From: Gibbula magus
Taxonomy: Eukaryota > Mollusca > Gastropoda > Trochida > Trochidae
Direction of reading: 5' to 3'
Length of the DNA stretch: 64,000 nucleotides
Assembly (NCBI GenBank): GCA_936450465.1
Contig: OW388292.1
Span: forward strand, 10,683,756 to 10,747,755
Shown: piece by piece, positions 45,600-58,560 of the stretch
Position numbering within the stretch: position 1 is the first letter of the stretch
Layout: every line of letters starts with the position of its first letter
Notes under the pieces: generated by a model
Told to the model about the DNA's origin: nothing
Seen by the model: the letters and a program-made list of their open reading frames with translations, nothing else
The model's database searches: none
Translations under genes and position numbers: made by a program

Positions 45600-47790
45600 T
45601 CAGTTCTGAATTGGGATGTATCATCTTTGCATCAATTTCAGGCGAAAAGTTGCATATGTACAAAGATGGAACATGATATCGTATTATCTGAGGGAGAAGC
45701 CAACAACTTATTTACATTAAGATCTGGTGTATGAAGAATCAGAGTACTTCATTTTATTTAACTTTCCATAAGTCCACTACCTTTCGATCGGCCTGAACAA
45801 TGGAGTAAACAAAGTGGAGTCATCTGTCACAACGGATATGTGACTTTGCTCGCCAGTAAATCTGTCCATGATCTTTCTGGTAAAGTCTTTCAGAAATTGT
45901 AGGGAAGACATTCAGGGGTATTTACATCACCTCTCTTAATAACATGGTCGATGGTGCTACTGCAATAAATACAATCTGCCTACACGCTATAAACATTTCT
46001 TGCATGGCTGGTGCAAATAATAATTATTGACAATATCTGCGATTTTTGTTAATGTTTTGTTCATTGTTACAGCTACCTCACTCACCTATAGACAATATTT
46101 GGCAGGTTCTTTAGAAAAACAAAACCTGAGAGTATAAACCTCTCCATAAAAGTCGCCAATAGAGAGTTACTGTTCTCACTTACTTTGTGTTCCTTGCAGT
46201 TTTCTTCATTTATATTTCAACATTTTAACCACACATTGCGGACTTATGCTTACACTCGGCATTATATTACTGTCACATGTAACACTCAACTTAATAAAGT
46301 AAGAGCTAGAATCAATATCTCCGATGTGATTGTTATTGAAAGACGCCACATGTACGAAATCTGGTAACCAATTGAAATGGTATCGGAGTAGACTCACACT
46401 AGATGGACATCATATTTGATTGGATATGACAATCAAAGAATTCAAAGCATGTGAATCATAAGATTGATTAGATTATTTGACAAAACTGAGCGTTTCATCG
46501 ACGATGGCCACATTGCTATAATTTGTGGTGCCCATTATTAAAATGCTGCAGGGATAATAAACAACACTTCAATGTATAATTGCCATTATCATATAACGAA
46601 TGGTGTTCTCGACAGGATAAATTCAACGGATATTTTCGGTATCTGTTGGGGTCATATACGGATAAAGATGCAAATTACAGAGGTCAAGTGACGACGTCTT
46701 TTGAAAATGACTTCACAAGCGTTAACATTTCCAACACCTGTAATAACCGTAAACGTTGTAATTGCGTAACAGGTTCGTGTGAATATACATGCTTCATTTC
46801 ATTTAGATCTACATTAATTTGAGAAATAACAAAACAAACATTGTGTAACGCATAGTGTGGCAAAATTTATTATGATCATGCAGTTGAAAACTACAAGCAA
46901 ACACTTTATAAATACTCACAAAGGCAGTTTGAGACTTATGTTCATTTATCGAACGTCAATCTTCACTGTTCCATAATATGACTTTTGTAAAGGGTATTTT
47001 AGAATAAGCTGTCTGACATTCAGTTAAGCTCTCCAAGTGGTATGCGAGTCGCCATTTGCAACCGGACAGAAGGGAAGCAACTCGAGATCATCCCTTCGAG
47101 ATGGACTCGCCCACAGTCATGCAAGCAATAGGACGCGATAGTTCGAATTCGGTGTCCTCACTTTAAATATTTTTAAAAACGTATTTTAAAAAAAAAGAAG
47201 TATTTTAACTGAAAGCATAATTTAGGAGGCGTTATTTTGTGTCATTTTACCGTGAAAATAGCACGCAGTTCATTTGTATATATCAATACGAGTATACTTA
47301 AAGAAAAGTTCAAGTGTGTAATAAATGTTGTCATGCTGTTTGTGCAAAATGAATGAAGAATGACATTGTATGATAAAGAAGTTATCATGCTCGTGTGTTT
47401 TGGAATGGTCAATATCCTGCATTAGGAATAAACACAATGTATTTAATTCGCCAAGGCTCGCAAAATACAATGTTTATTTCTAATGCAGGATATTGACAAT
47501 CCCAAAACACACTCTCATGATAACCTTTATTTCCTTAACAAATTATCATTCGTGCTTTGTAAAACCTCAACTAAGTACCAATTTTTTTTCTGAAACGGTC
47601 ATCAAATGGTCACCATGTCTTGAAACTATGTTATTTTCTTGATTGAAGTCAGTGCTGAAGTAAAGATGCAATTAGGTGTGTTAAGCTGGACGCATACAAA
47701 CATGGATGTGGTCTTGAACATCTTCAATCTTGACCTTGACGATTGGCGTGATTTGATGTATTTGATTACTTCTACATGCCAAATAAAACC
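45600..47790 (+). repeat. Segmental duplication B, copy 1, third block
   Basis: Collinear with 59890-61090: TTTGCATCAATTTCAGGCGA, CCTTTCGATCGGCCTGAACA, TTCTTGCATGGCTGGTGCAA, ACAATATTTGGCAGGTTCTT, CCCATTATTAAAATGCTGC, then CATTCGTGCTTTGTAAA, GAAACGGTCATCAAATGGTC and CTTCTACATGCCA. This copy has ~970 extra bases (46560-47530) that include the hairpin at 47381-47524. No gene is supportable. Confidence 0.85.
47381..47524. repeat. Hairpin with CGCCAAGGCTCG loop
   Basis: Arms of ~65 bp: GTTATCATGCTCGTGTGTTT on the left answers AAACACACTCTCATGATAAC on the right, and CCTGCATTAGGAATAAACA answers its complement. The loop CGCCAAGGCTCG (47449-47460) is the same 12-mer found at the loop of both terminal hairpins of the foldback element (1866-1877 and 3651-3662). 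Absent from the paralogous segment. Confidence 0.85.
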
Positions 47791-48254
47791 AATCTAATAA
47801 CATTAAAATGGCAAATCATTAAAAAACGAGGTCGAAATGCTCATGGGAAATGTCAGATAACAATTTTTGAAGCAACGTTAGTGTAATCTCACATATCAGA
47901 TGCAAAATATAAAATCAAGTCATTGCTTCTTTTCGTGGGAGAAAACTCTTATTTCACAATAAGCAACCTGGTACAACTTCAAGATTTGAACAACCCACAA
48001 TATATATATTACTTAAAATATATTAGGGAACCCAAAGGCAAATGTTTTACATTATTCATAAACTCAGATTTGGATCTAATGATTAAAATTTCCTTTATTT
48101 CATTCACTTGATAAAACATTACAAGTGCATTACAAATTGCAAAATAACCCTTATCTATTTCGGCTTTATGGCTTTTAAGTCATGAACGATATAAACTCCC
48201 AAATGCAAAAACATTCAACTCAATCTGGGGGCTAATTCCGGTGGTCTACATCAA

Positions 48255-48545
48255 TGCAATACCACGGCTACGCCAACTCAATCTCGAGGCTTCACCAACT
48301 AAATCTTGAGGATACACCAATTTAATACCAAGGCTACGCCAATTCAATACCAATGCTACATCAATTCAATCTCAAGGCTACACCGATTCAATCTCAGGAC
48401 TACACCAACTCAATCTCAGGACTAGACCAACTCAATCTGGAGGCTATACCAACTCAATCTGGAGGCTACTCCAACTCATTCTGGAGGCTACACCAACTCA
48501 TTCTGGAGGCTACTCCTACTAAATCTGGAGGCTACACCAACTTCA
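48255..48545 (+). repeat. 24-bp minisatellite
   Basis: About 12 imperfect units of the type GGCTACACCAACTCAATCTC/GGAG. The 90-codon open frame over it (48353-48625) results from the period being a multiple of three. Confidence 0.85.
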
Positions 48546-48599
48546 GTCCTGCAACTATCGGCTTCAGTCCTGCATGTTCCCCCCTCCGCCCACCTCCCT

Positions 48600-51500
48600 C
48601 CAAACCTTTTATGTGCACATTTTAGGTAGGTGATATGATTACATATAACTATAAACTGAGGAAATTATCTTGAACGTTTATATTTCACATAGATTGGAAC
48701 GGATTTTGATTTTCAATTGGTAAAGCAAATGTGCCCAAAATACCTTGCTTTACAAAAGTACTAATGATAGGTCCAATGGCAGTGGACCTTGCTCGAATCT
48801 AGATGTTACATTTACAGGCTAGCTGGATATTGAATTGCCGTTGGGGACCTGGACGATATCAGGTTTGAGTAGTCTGGCCACAAATCACGGACTGCAGAAT
48901 TTGTTACCGGAAGGTACAATTAAGGACAATATCCTTAAAGTGTTGTTAGGCTTGTTATTGTCTATGTAATTGCCCTCTGTGTGATATAGCCTTCCCATAA
49001 CTCGCCTCGTTGCACATTGAGAGACTGAGGGCGCTCATGATTGCAAGCAGGGTAGGAGCGCACATTCAACACGCAATTTTTATTGTAAGTTGAATGATGC
49101 GTACAGAATACAGCGGAATTGGTAAAACTTGTGGAAGATACAGAAATCATTACAGCTGTATTGGAATATCAGCATACTGGTAAACATTCCTCGTTTATAA
49201 TACAGAATATGCACGAGCTACACAATGTAAGTAAAACGACATGCGAATGTTGCATCTGTCTATTTAGAATGTGGGATTGAGAAGGAAGGGTGTTCTCGAT
49301 ATCAAACAGTGAGACAATAAATAACATCACCTGTCTCTCCTCCACCTGTAGCTGATGTTAGTGAGAGCTGGTCCATGTGTACCAACATCTCATCAGTGAC
49401 ATACCCGCTATCGTGTACTGATCGTGTAAATAAAGCTGCACCCTGACCATGGTACTCCACCTGGTTCACATCCCTTCACCAATTCCTCTTCCAAAGTGCT
49501 CAAGTTTCAGCGTAAGGCAGACAGTGCTATTCTGGTATTATCAATATAAATACTTTGATAAACCATAAACTTATTTGAGGCTGCGAGGAGATATTCATTC
49601 TTTTTATATTCGAAATTATTATTATTCAAAGGAACGTTTTATAACAAAGAAACGACAATGCTTAATTATTCTAACATTTACTTGATAAGCGAGCATTGGA
49701 CAGTCGACATTCACCTAAATCATATATTTAAGTATTCAACTGCATGGCTACTCTGTGGTTCTATAAAGCTGATACTATAACATTACGAATAGTCGTCGTT
49801 AACAAGTAGCACGCACAGCTTTTAAAGGATTATTGAACATGAAATGTTATGTTTCATGTGTGTATAAGTACTAAATCGATGTAATTTGACATTGAACCAA
49901 TGGATACGAACATGAGATATAAAAAGACATTAGATATTTTTAGATCATGTTTAATACACGATTGCATTGAATTTAAATTCATTAATGACACATTGCACAA
50001 ACGAGATTATAATGATACACCATAAAAGCCGTTATGACGGAATACAGCATTGATACATCGATCACATTGTAAATTAACTCGAAAAAAGATTAATTTAACA
50101 TTGATACGGTAAATGTAAAGTGATTGCTGTCATCAAGGATCGTCAACTTGATGACAGTTAGTTGTTAGTTGAAGCTAAATTCACGGGCAGAAGAGACTAT
50201 ACCAAAATATTATATTTTCCAAAAATTTCAAATTAGTGTCTCCATTTGGAATTTTATTTTGAACAACATCTCTTGTACACAACTTTAAATGTACCCAGTG
50301 AAAAACGTGCACCTTCTTAGATATTTACTCTTAATATTAAGCACTTTTTTCATTAAACAGGTAACACACCTATATAAGGAAAAAGGAGGGGCCAAACACT
50401 TTAAAAACACCAATCAACATGTTGTGTACCACTGTCGTAACGACCAGAATATTTACACACCAAGACTGCACGTACAAGAGCGACAGAAGACACTATTTAC
50501 CCTGCAGTTGATAGCAGAACATACCCAGGTTGCTTGCATACTAGACTGTCCAAACCAAAATACCTAGGCTGCAGCCAAGTTGGATACACAAAGGCCTGAC
50601 AAAAAAACAGGCCAAGAATCAGAAACACGAGGGTTATAACCACAAAGCAAACTAGCACTGTCGTACTTTACATTGGCGTCATTACGTCATCACTGTGACG
50701 TCATCGACAGCATTGTCTAACATCATGAGGCCAGCAGAAGCACAGCTAGCAGGCGTCTTTCGAAAAATGGTATTCTGCAGGATGATGCAAGGTCAATGTA
50801 AAGTTCATACAGCCAGGATCATAAGAGACTTTTGTTCTGCTAATAATTGCATGATATAACAAGAATGTCAGACTTATGACGTTTTGAACACTTGTTGACC
50901 ATCTGCATTGACAAATAAGGAGAGAAAAAACAACTATCGCTAAGTCGAAACACTTATTCAAGCACTCAATGAGACATTCCCAAAAATCTGGCGGCTAGTA
51001 AACTCTGTTCATCGACTTGTAAAATAGTTTTACAGAGTACAGGATGACAGAGCAGACAGCCTTCTGTTTTATTAAAATAAATAATCTTTATTCTGCAAAT
51101 TAGCTTTAACCCCTAGTTCCATTTGTAATGCGACCTATTTTCACTAGGAGCCGAAATGTCAAGAAACATCACACAATTTTCACATTTGTACACAATTCAT
51201 TATTAATTATTTGAATTTGTAAAGTATGTGTAGTTGTTTCGGAAACCTTTGATGAATCAACTACAAATTTTAAATTCATAGCTGCTTTATAAACTATTCG
51301 TAACTAATTTGTGTAGTTCGTAACAAATTTGTAAACAGTTCTTGGAAATTCGTGATTCATAATTTTGATGGTCTTATCCTGAATCATTTTTACGAATCAT
51401 CTACCAATCATTAACAAATGTCCTGAATTCTGAAGGAGAAGTTGTAAATTTGACAAGTTTATGAAGCCGAACCCCGGATGTAATAATTCGAAATTCTGAA

Positions 51501-52330
51501 AGTTATTTTTACATTTTATTTCTTCACTTGGAAACATTAGCTTATAATTTCTAGACTTGATATCCTGGAAAATACAGTTATTACAATTTACGTAAATATG
51601 TATTACATTTTACTGCAAGTAAGGGTTTTTACAATTTACGTCAATTTTTATTAAAATTTGCGTTATACAATTTTCGTCAAGATTTATTACAATTTATGTT
51701 GGTATTACAAATGTACGTCATCATTTATTACAATCTGCTGCAAGTATTACCAATCACGTCGTTATTATAGTTTATGTCGTAACAGAGCAATAGCTTACAA
51801 TGCGTATAATGTACATGACACTTCTGTGAAATTGTGAACAAAACATTCAAAAGAATTATGTAACAAACATATATCACTTTCTTTATCTGATATAACTGTT
51901 ACCGGTGATAACACAAAAGAAATGGTGGTATAGTTACTTTTGCCCCTGAATATATGTATATATATTATGAATACAAACAAACTTCATTATAGCTCAAGTG
52001 ATAGAAGTTCATAGTTAAAGCAGTATGAGCGGTCAAAGACACAATATTTTGAAAATGTAAAATTCAATAAAGGTTAAAATAATGATCAAATCTTGCCGGT
52101 ATGCCTTGTATGCCTGTGTGGACTGATTCTTGAAGATGGCTTGTCTTCCAACATTTTACAATCAAACGAATTCATATTGATTGCAAATCTTTGTGATTTT
52201 GAACTCTCTGCCAATCAAACTGACAAAACTGTTGAAAGATTAGATAAAACTTCAACCATAGATAAGTTCCTAATTTATTAAGATAACAAAATGCTTTATA
52301 GATGAAATAAGGATGTTGATTTCAAGAAGT
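48600..52330. other. 3.7 kb without a supportable gene
   Basis: Unique AT-rich sequence. A 92-codon frame at 50289-50567 lacks any motif. A cluster of CRE-like sites (TTACGTCATCACTGTGACGTCATCG, in two parts TTACGTCATCA and TGACGTCATCG) lies at ~50685-50710. Degenerate TTATTACAATTTACGTCAA phrases recur at 51570-51785. Confidence 0.45.
51570..51785 (+). repeat. Degenerate short-period repeat
   Basis: TTACAATTTACGTCA-type phrases recur about eight times at ~20-30-base intervals (for example TACAATTTACGTCAATTTTT and TACAATTTATGTTGG). Weak and ageing. Confidence 0.5.
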
Positions 52331-52361
52331 GAATCTTGTTTGAATTCAAGAACAATAGTTA

Positions 52362-52364
<3 letters not shown>

Positions 52365-52438
<74 letters not shown>
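52365..52438. repeat. (GA)n microsatellite, duplication B copy 2
   Basis: About 35 GA units followed by degenerate GACAGACAGACA; counterpart of 20614-20723. Confidence 0.95.
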
Positions 52439-52443
<5 letters not shown>

Positions 52444-52559
52444 TAGACAGACAGACAGACAGACATAGATAGAGACAGAAAGAGAGTGACAGACATACAG
52501 GGCTAGAGGGAGAATAACATAAAGATTCCTGTTTATTTACCATCAAAATAGTTATAACA

Positions 52560-53200
52560 GCTTAATGGTCTCCAGTCTTTTGTTAGGGGAGTGTAATTGA
52601 AATAATTGAAGCAATAAGTCAGAGATTGTCTCTCCTGAACATCGAGACGTGACCAACGTTTAGACATTGAATTCAATTAGTCAATTACTGCCATTCACGT
52701 GTTATAGTTAACTCAACATTCCTTTAGACGTGTCTGACACAGGTGTTTAAGTTCACTTAAGCATATTGATCCATCACAGGGGTTGTTTGGAATTATTTGA
52801 AGCATCTAATCAACTATACATCATAGTATATAGTTGTTAAAAAAGTTTGGATTTTCTTGTTTAAGTCAAGCAGATTAAGGTCAGTTGTCAGTGAAAATTT
52901 GATATCTTGCAAGTCGGATCCAATATGTTATTCTTCTCTCAAAGGAGACCGAGAACACAATCTACACTATAATCGCTTATATAATGGCATTCACTGTCTA
53001 TGAAATCCTTATATTGCAACCAATATCATTGATCCACAAACAGAAAACATTTTCATCCCCGGTCTTTTTTCTAAAATATGATGAATACTGCTTCTTTTAG
53101 GGAATTAACCTAATTGGCATACATTTTACTCACAGCTGAAAATATGCCATCTTTTGCGACAATTAATTTGATAACATCGTTCAAAATGAGAATACTATTC
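52560..53200 (+). repeat. Segmental duplication B, copy 2, first block
   Basis: Counterpart of 20724-22600 without the LINE: the sequence passes directly from GTTATTCTTCTC to AACACAATCTACACTATAAT, giving an approximate empty site for that insertion. Confidence 0.85.
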
Positions 53201-53589
53201 TAGTATTAGTTCTAGTTTAGATAACAAAGATATTATAGGCTTCTGTCGTAAAGTTGACTGTTACATGTACATTTCACTGATCATTTAATGTAAGTTGACT
53301 AAGGATAGCTCAATGAACCAAGATGGAATATTCCGACTATTAGTCTGTATACGAGGGATAACAATTAACAATTTCCAATTACCAGCCCTACCAGCCTCAT
53401 CTTGATACCTGCTGAACAGCATTCAGATCAAGCGAGTTACATTCGGTCTGATATAAAAATGAAACCTATGAAGAGCATGACTCATTGATATATGTATAGC
53501 CAAAGAGGTTATTGCTAGAAAATCGGCAAATAAAGATCAAGCAATTTCAGTTGGAAGCAAAGCAGCATTAGCTATAACTGATTGAAAAA

Positions 53590-54612
53590 AGAGCCATTGG
53601 CTCTGTTGCTCATCAGGCTTTATTTACATTGACTAATTCAACTTTACAGGTCTCTAGACCTTTTGGAACCGGAGAAGAAGATGGAAATAGGTTTTTTTGG
53701 GTTGTGACCCCTGTGACCACATTTGAGGTCAAGGGGTCACAAAATCTACAATTTAGAAGTATTACTCTTAAGCTGACATATGAAGTGCACATCTCATTTT
53801 GTTCACAGCTCATTAAAACAGCTGTTTTATGCGGTGACCCCTGTGATCCATATTTGGGGTCACAAGATCACCAAATCTACAATTTAGAATCCCCATTGGC
53901 CAAAGAGTCTGTACACAACATTTCAGCTTTCTAGAGCTTTTGGGACTGGAGAAAAAGATGAAAAATGCTTTTAAGGTTGTGACCCCTGTGGCCCTTATTT
54001 GGGGTCACAGGGTTACCAAATCTACAATTTAAAAGACCCTTCAACTCTCTTGAGTCATTGGTTCTTGAGAAGAAGATGAAAATAACTTTTAAAGGCGCTG
54101 TAGCACGTTTTTTGCAAATTTTATTTTTTCAAATTTCCCATTTACAATGATAGTTTATGTCATTTATATTTACTTTAGAGGGTAAAACATCTTATTACAC
54201 AAACCAATTATCCGTAGTGGTAATAACGGTGTTGCGTATAAAGCAAATATTGCATGGCGGCCATTTTATTGTGAACACATTTTATTATTTCGAATGACAA
54301 AAACGATAGCCGTGGCTTTACGGAACCATGTACATTCATTTGTAACTTGACTTTCCGAAGAGAGAAGGGTGTTTTACTATTGGTGACATTATTTTTCAAA
54401 TACATTTAGACGACTTATTTGAGCGAAAAAACGTGCTACAGCGCCTTTAAGGTTATGACACCTGTGGCCCTTATTTGGGGTCACCGGTTCACCAAATCTA
54501 CAATTTAGATGCACACAAAGTTTCAGCTCCCTAGACCAAGTGGTTCTGCAGAAGACGATGAAAATGCGAAAAGTTTACTGACGGACGGATGGACCTTTCA
54601 GGCCAGATGAGC
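53590..54612 (+). mobile_element. Second copy of the satellite element, few units
   Basis: Left end AGAGCCATTGGCTCTGTTGC; right end GACCTTTCAGGCCAGATGAG then CTAAA; inside are four diverged units (CCTGTGACC, GGGGTCAC, AATCTACAATTTAGA, CTCTAGACC) and a short ACGGACGGATGGA tract. Same family as 13380-15334, with which it shares ends and unit order. A MITE at 54093-54446 interrupts it. Confidence 0.8.
54093..54446. mobile_element. MITE with TTAA duplication (piggyBac-like)
   Basis: TIR of 21 bp: AGGCGCTGTAGCACGTTTTT plus T, with its complement ending at 54446. TTAA flanks both sides (54089-54092 and 54447-54450), the target used by piggyBac-type transposases. 354 bp, non-coding. A truncated relative lies at 58358-58560. 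Confidence 0.85.
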
Positions 54613-54875
54613 TAAATATATGCAGACGTATAGCTGAAGCGGCCACTAGCATTCGTATCGACAATAACCAAATCACTGTGAGTGGGGTTGAAGTGGATTA
54701 ATTCAACCATGCTATTCATGAGATTCACTAGTGTGATTCAAGATATTTCTCAAATGAAATCATATCTCATCCACGAGTTTGCAAAGCAACCGTCTTTGTA
54801 TAATGGCAAAAAATCAATCTAGTTAAAACTAGCTGTAATGTTATACGTCCCCTCAGCTAGTTTTAGCTATAATGA

Positions 54876-55497
54876 ATGGCAAATCTTCTCATTTCACGCG
54901 TGATTTCTGAGGATGAACTCTTAAGTGATGCACTCTTTGTCAATGATGATGATCAAATTCTCCGTAGTCTTTCTAGACTTGTTAATGCTACATATGGTCA
55001 GATCTGTGACCATAACATATCCCACATAATTGACCACTGTGAATCCATAAAACTAGCTTTTGATGTATAATATAATATCCCTTGTGCAACCAGCTTTTCA
55101 GAGAATCAACAGACATCTAATGTTTGCACGGGCAGTTTCTTGGTATGACAGTCTCAACTCTCTACAATCAAGGAAATAATAAAACTCTAGCACTACTGCT
55201 CAAAACTGGGATGCTTTGGATATGTTCCATCAGCATGGTTCCCAAGATGACATTACTTGTGTTGGAGAAACATTCCTCTTGCAACACTATTGAGCTGGTG
55301 AATGAACGTCATCTCGGGACAACCATCAATACAAAAAGTATTTCAAATCAGTCCATTGAGCTAGATTATAATCAACTTTCAAATTGGAATCACGCCCTCC
55401 TACATCTTCAGAACAAACCTTGCTATACAATGTACATGGCTAGGGGGCCTGCGCAACGATGGGATACTTGTTCACACAATGCAATGAAGTTGTAAAC
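54876..55497 (+). pseudogene. Coding-like remnant, unrecognised
   Basis: A 64-codon frame from ATG 54876 (SEDELLSDALFVNDDDQILR, ICDHNISHIIDHCESIKLAF) is followed, in other frames, by readable pieces such as INRHLMFARAVSWYDSLNSL and, to 55495, LDYNQLSNWNHALLHLQ. The string of broken but protein-like frames looks like a decayed gene or transposon ORF. I do not recognise the family, and chance cannot be excluded. Confidence 0.3.
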
Positions 55498-55938
55498 GTT
55501 ATGTAGATTGTTTCTTGAGGATGCAAGACACGTTAGTGGAACTAATGACCTTGCACCAGTCATTGATTTAAGTGACGTACTGTGAAGACATGAAATCTGT
55601 ATTGATTAATGAACATTTGGCAAGGATTATAGTCATTAGACTTGCATACTCCATTCCTTCCATCCATCCATTCATCTGTCCATCCATACATACATACATA
55701 CATAAATCCATACATACCTACATACATACACACATACATTGTACATTCATGCGTTGTATAAACATACACTCATACATACACACATACAACCATACACAAA
55801 TACATACATACATATATTCATATATGTAATGATATACAGAATATAGTAAATAAAAATACGTCGAAATAAGCCTATTTAAATAATATTATCTTAAAGGTAA
55901 AATTCTACTGTAGGCGGCTTAAATAATCTTCATATCTT
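55498..55938. repeat. (CATA)n-rich region
   Basis: CATC/CATA tetranucleotide runs at about 55655-55825 make frames of repeated Tyr-Ile-His on one strand and Met-Tyr-Val on the other; these are not genes. Confidence 0.85.
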
Positions 55939-56163
55939 CTATACACAGAGGCAAACTGCAGGTTCAGGGCTCAAGTCCTTCTTATAGAGGCGAAATGCCC
56001 TCAGTTGACGGTCGTCAAACTTAAATGGATGTAGGCCTTCATGAAGCCAAGCTCTTTCTGGACTAGGTTTCTTAATTATCCAAACCCGTCTGTATTGTGA
56101 CAACATATTGCCAATAAAAATGCCGGTTCTTCTAACGTGGGTAAACAAACACGAAATCCGCAT
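55939..56163 (-). CDS. Short ORF, possible exon, unrecognised
   Basis: A 74-codon minus-strand frame with a natural residue mix (LSQYRRVWIIKKPSPERAWL, HPFKFDDRQLRAFRLYKKDL). It may be a single exon of a gene or element. No partner exon, domain or family was recognised; coding status rests on composition only. Confidence 0.25.
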   Translation of the reverse strand: MRISCLFTHVRRTGIFIGNMLSQYRRVWIIKKPSPERAWLHEGLHPFKFDDRQLRAFRLYKKDLSPEPAVCLCV

Positions 56164-56569
56164 CTACAATGCTTGCTTGATACATGAACAAATATTCATG
56201 AAAATATCTAAAAAAAACATTTTACAGTTTTGAAACTGGCGCACGGTCTAATGGACGGACGGAGGAGATTTCGATTCTATACCTCCCGCCAAATGTGTTG
56301 TGTCAGGGATAAATCAATTTGCAGGGATTTTACACAGCTGACCATAAATTGAAGGAAACTACCTGTTCTTGTAGTCACGGGAATATACTCAAACCAGACC
56401 CAAAACGATAGTGTAACTGAGATGTTTGATTCTCGTATTTCTGAAAAGGCTACAGACACACATAATTGAATTGACGATGTCTCTAGTTTTAATGCTGTGC
56501 AATACTTATCAGGAATAACATTTTAATCAAAATAAACAGATTTTAGTTATTGTTAATTATTGGTACATA

Positions 56570-57745
56570 AAATCTCGACACAATTTTTTTGTGATAAATT
56601 TCTTAAAATTGTGCACTATTTTGTAACCTGATTTTGGGGAATATGCTTTATGCATCTGAACTGGAAAGGTTACCTTGAGCATTTGATTAATATCTTTGTA
56701 GTAATTTTGATATTGAAAATACCCTTTTGAGGATTTTCTTAAAGTTAGTTTTAAGTAATTTTAGTCTCATGCAATCACTGATATTAGACAGTGTAGGTGA
56801 TTTTTGGTTTCAAGTTATGGCACGGGCTTTTGCTTTGTCTGGAGAACGTCTGCAACATGATTTTATTTTCTATAAATATAAGTGTAAACAGTTGGTTGAT
56901 ACCTGGTCAACGTTTCATGAAAATATTGGTCTGAGACGAAAAAAAACCCCTCCGGATGTAGGTCTACCTTTTCCATTTAAAGAACAATTTTGTAAGCAGA
57001 TAATTGTATGAATAGCACAAAAGTTTATAATTTTTTTTTCTTGTATAAAGTGTTATCAAACTCTTCGGGATGGACCTGAACTGAAGGAAATCTAATAATC
57101 CAGGTAGTCTGTCCAATTTGCAAACCAGACAGGTCAATAGTAACATTATACATTATCAATCATTCCGCATTTGAGTTCCGATTCTGTGTCTTCACTCTCA
57201 TCAATGGCGAGGTTTAAGGACTTGGCATCACAGCTCCTTCGTCAAAAATGAATGATTCATTCTTAAAGTTTTGAAAGATGAAACACACTTAACATGACTG
57301 TATCACTTATCCGTTTTCATACAAAGTTATATCTGCTAAGTCGACAACTTTGCTTGATAATTATTTAAACGAGGCAATGTTTGTGAAATCAAAATGCAAG
57401 TGGACGTAAATGTTTATAGATACCATAAATCCTTAATTAGACGACTGTCATTTCAGTATTCAGTATGTTACAGGTACCATGTCTGTTAGATACTGTACAT
57501 ATATTTTGTAACAGTTTTTAGCAGGAGAAAACTAACGTCTTCAAATCGCGAACACAAACTATTCTGTTTTTTTTTTAAAATGACATGTTAATTTCAGCCT
57601 GATTCATGCATGACATGAATACTATTCCTATCCCACAAAGTAAACAACCTTCTCACATATGATATTACACAAGGAAGACAAAAATAAAACACAAATCCTA
57701 TTTAAATTACATTTTCGTTCATTCGTTGGGTTCACTTTTATTTTC
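56570..57745 (+). repeat. Segmental duplication B, copy 2, second block
   Basis: Counterpart of 24950-26345, matching in order to ACACAAGGAAGACAAAAATA and TTTATTTTCCTTCCAAACAA. Confidence 0.85.
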
Positions 57746-57806
57746 CTTCCAAACAAGCAGGTATTTATAAATTATAATTATTTTTAAACAACCACAAGGG
57801 AGCATG

Positions 57807-57807
<1 letters not shown>

Positions 57808-57884
<77 letters not shown>

Positions 57885-57886
57885 GT
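57808..57886. repeat. (TTA)n microsatellite
   Basis: About 26 TTA units. It produces a poly-Ile frame on the minus strand that is not a gene. Confidence 0.95.
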
Positions 57887-57939
57887 GACGAAGTGAAGGA
57901 GAAGTTGTGTTGGCATCACATCAGATAGAAGTTTTCAAA

Positions 57940-58355
57940 GTAAAATGGAAATAGCTATTAATTGTGTCACATCTCATGTCAAATCTATGTTCTATATGCA
58001 ATCAAAAATGCCTTTTTGCTTATATCACTCATTGCTTTGGGAGTTTGATTTTCATGCAAATGTCATTTGGACATTGATGGTTGGTTATAAAAGGAAAGTG
58101 TTAATTAAAATACTTTTCAAGTGGTACTTTGAAAGTTTGGGTCAAAGTTAACTATTAAAACAGGAAAATACTACCAGTGTTGGCTTTGATTAAAAATCTT
58201 TTATATTTGCTGACATGGAAGCTTATTTCCACTTAAAGATGAATAACATTTACCAGGTCGGACTTCCTATATACAGCTCTAGCAAGGTATATGGCAAGGT
58301 AGTCTCTAGGGGTGTTCGTTCCTGTGGGGAGTTTCATCCCGGAGTAAATAGTAAT
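57940..58355 (+). pseudogene. Decayed fragment of the four-repeat protein
   Basis: Plus strand. SLLWEFDFHANVIWTLMVGY parallels QLLWEFAFHVNVNGTVLAGS of the minus-strand exon at 9308-10731. After a stop (58150) and a frame change, ADMEAYFHLKMNNIYQVGLP and VRSCGEFHPGV parallel ADMEPHFNLEMDHKHKFRLL and VRSCGEFPSSV. Only the last repeat and the C-terminal region survive. A TTAA-type MITE remnant abuts it. Orientation is opposite to the larger copy. Confidence 0.75.
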
Positions 58356-58357
58356 TA

Positions 58358-58560
58358 TGTGATTTTATTGTGAACACATTTTATTATTTTGAATGACAAA
58401 AAACTATTCCCGAGGCTTTACAGAACCATGTACACTCATGTTTTAACTTGATTTTCCGAAAATGGTACGGTGTTCTACTATTGGGTACATTATTGTTTCA
58501 AATACATTCAAATTACATACTTATTTCACCGACAAAACATGCTACTGCTCCTTTAACATG
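58358..58560 (+). mobile_element. Truncated copy of the TTAA-type MITE
   Basis: Aligns with the right part of 54093-54446 (ATTTTATTGTGAACACATTT, GGCTTTAC.GAACCATGTAC, CATGCTACTGCTCCTTTAA). Left half missing. Confidence 0.75.

Noticed and set aside
47030..47160. Second tRNA-like sequence (GATAGTTCGAATTCGGTGTC)
   Set aside because: A B-box-like stretch exists, but no A box at the right distance and no cloverleaf pairing.
57719..57919. 66-codon poly-isoleucine frame
   Set aside because: It is the (TTA)n microsatellite read on the minus strand.
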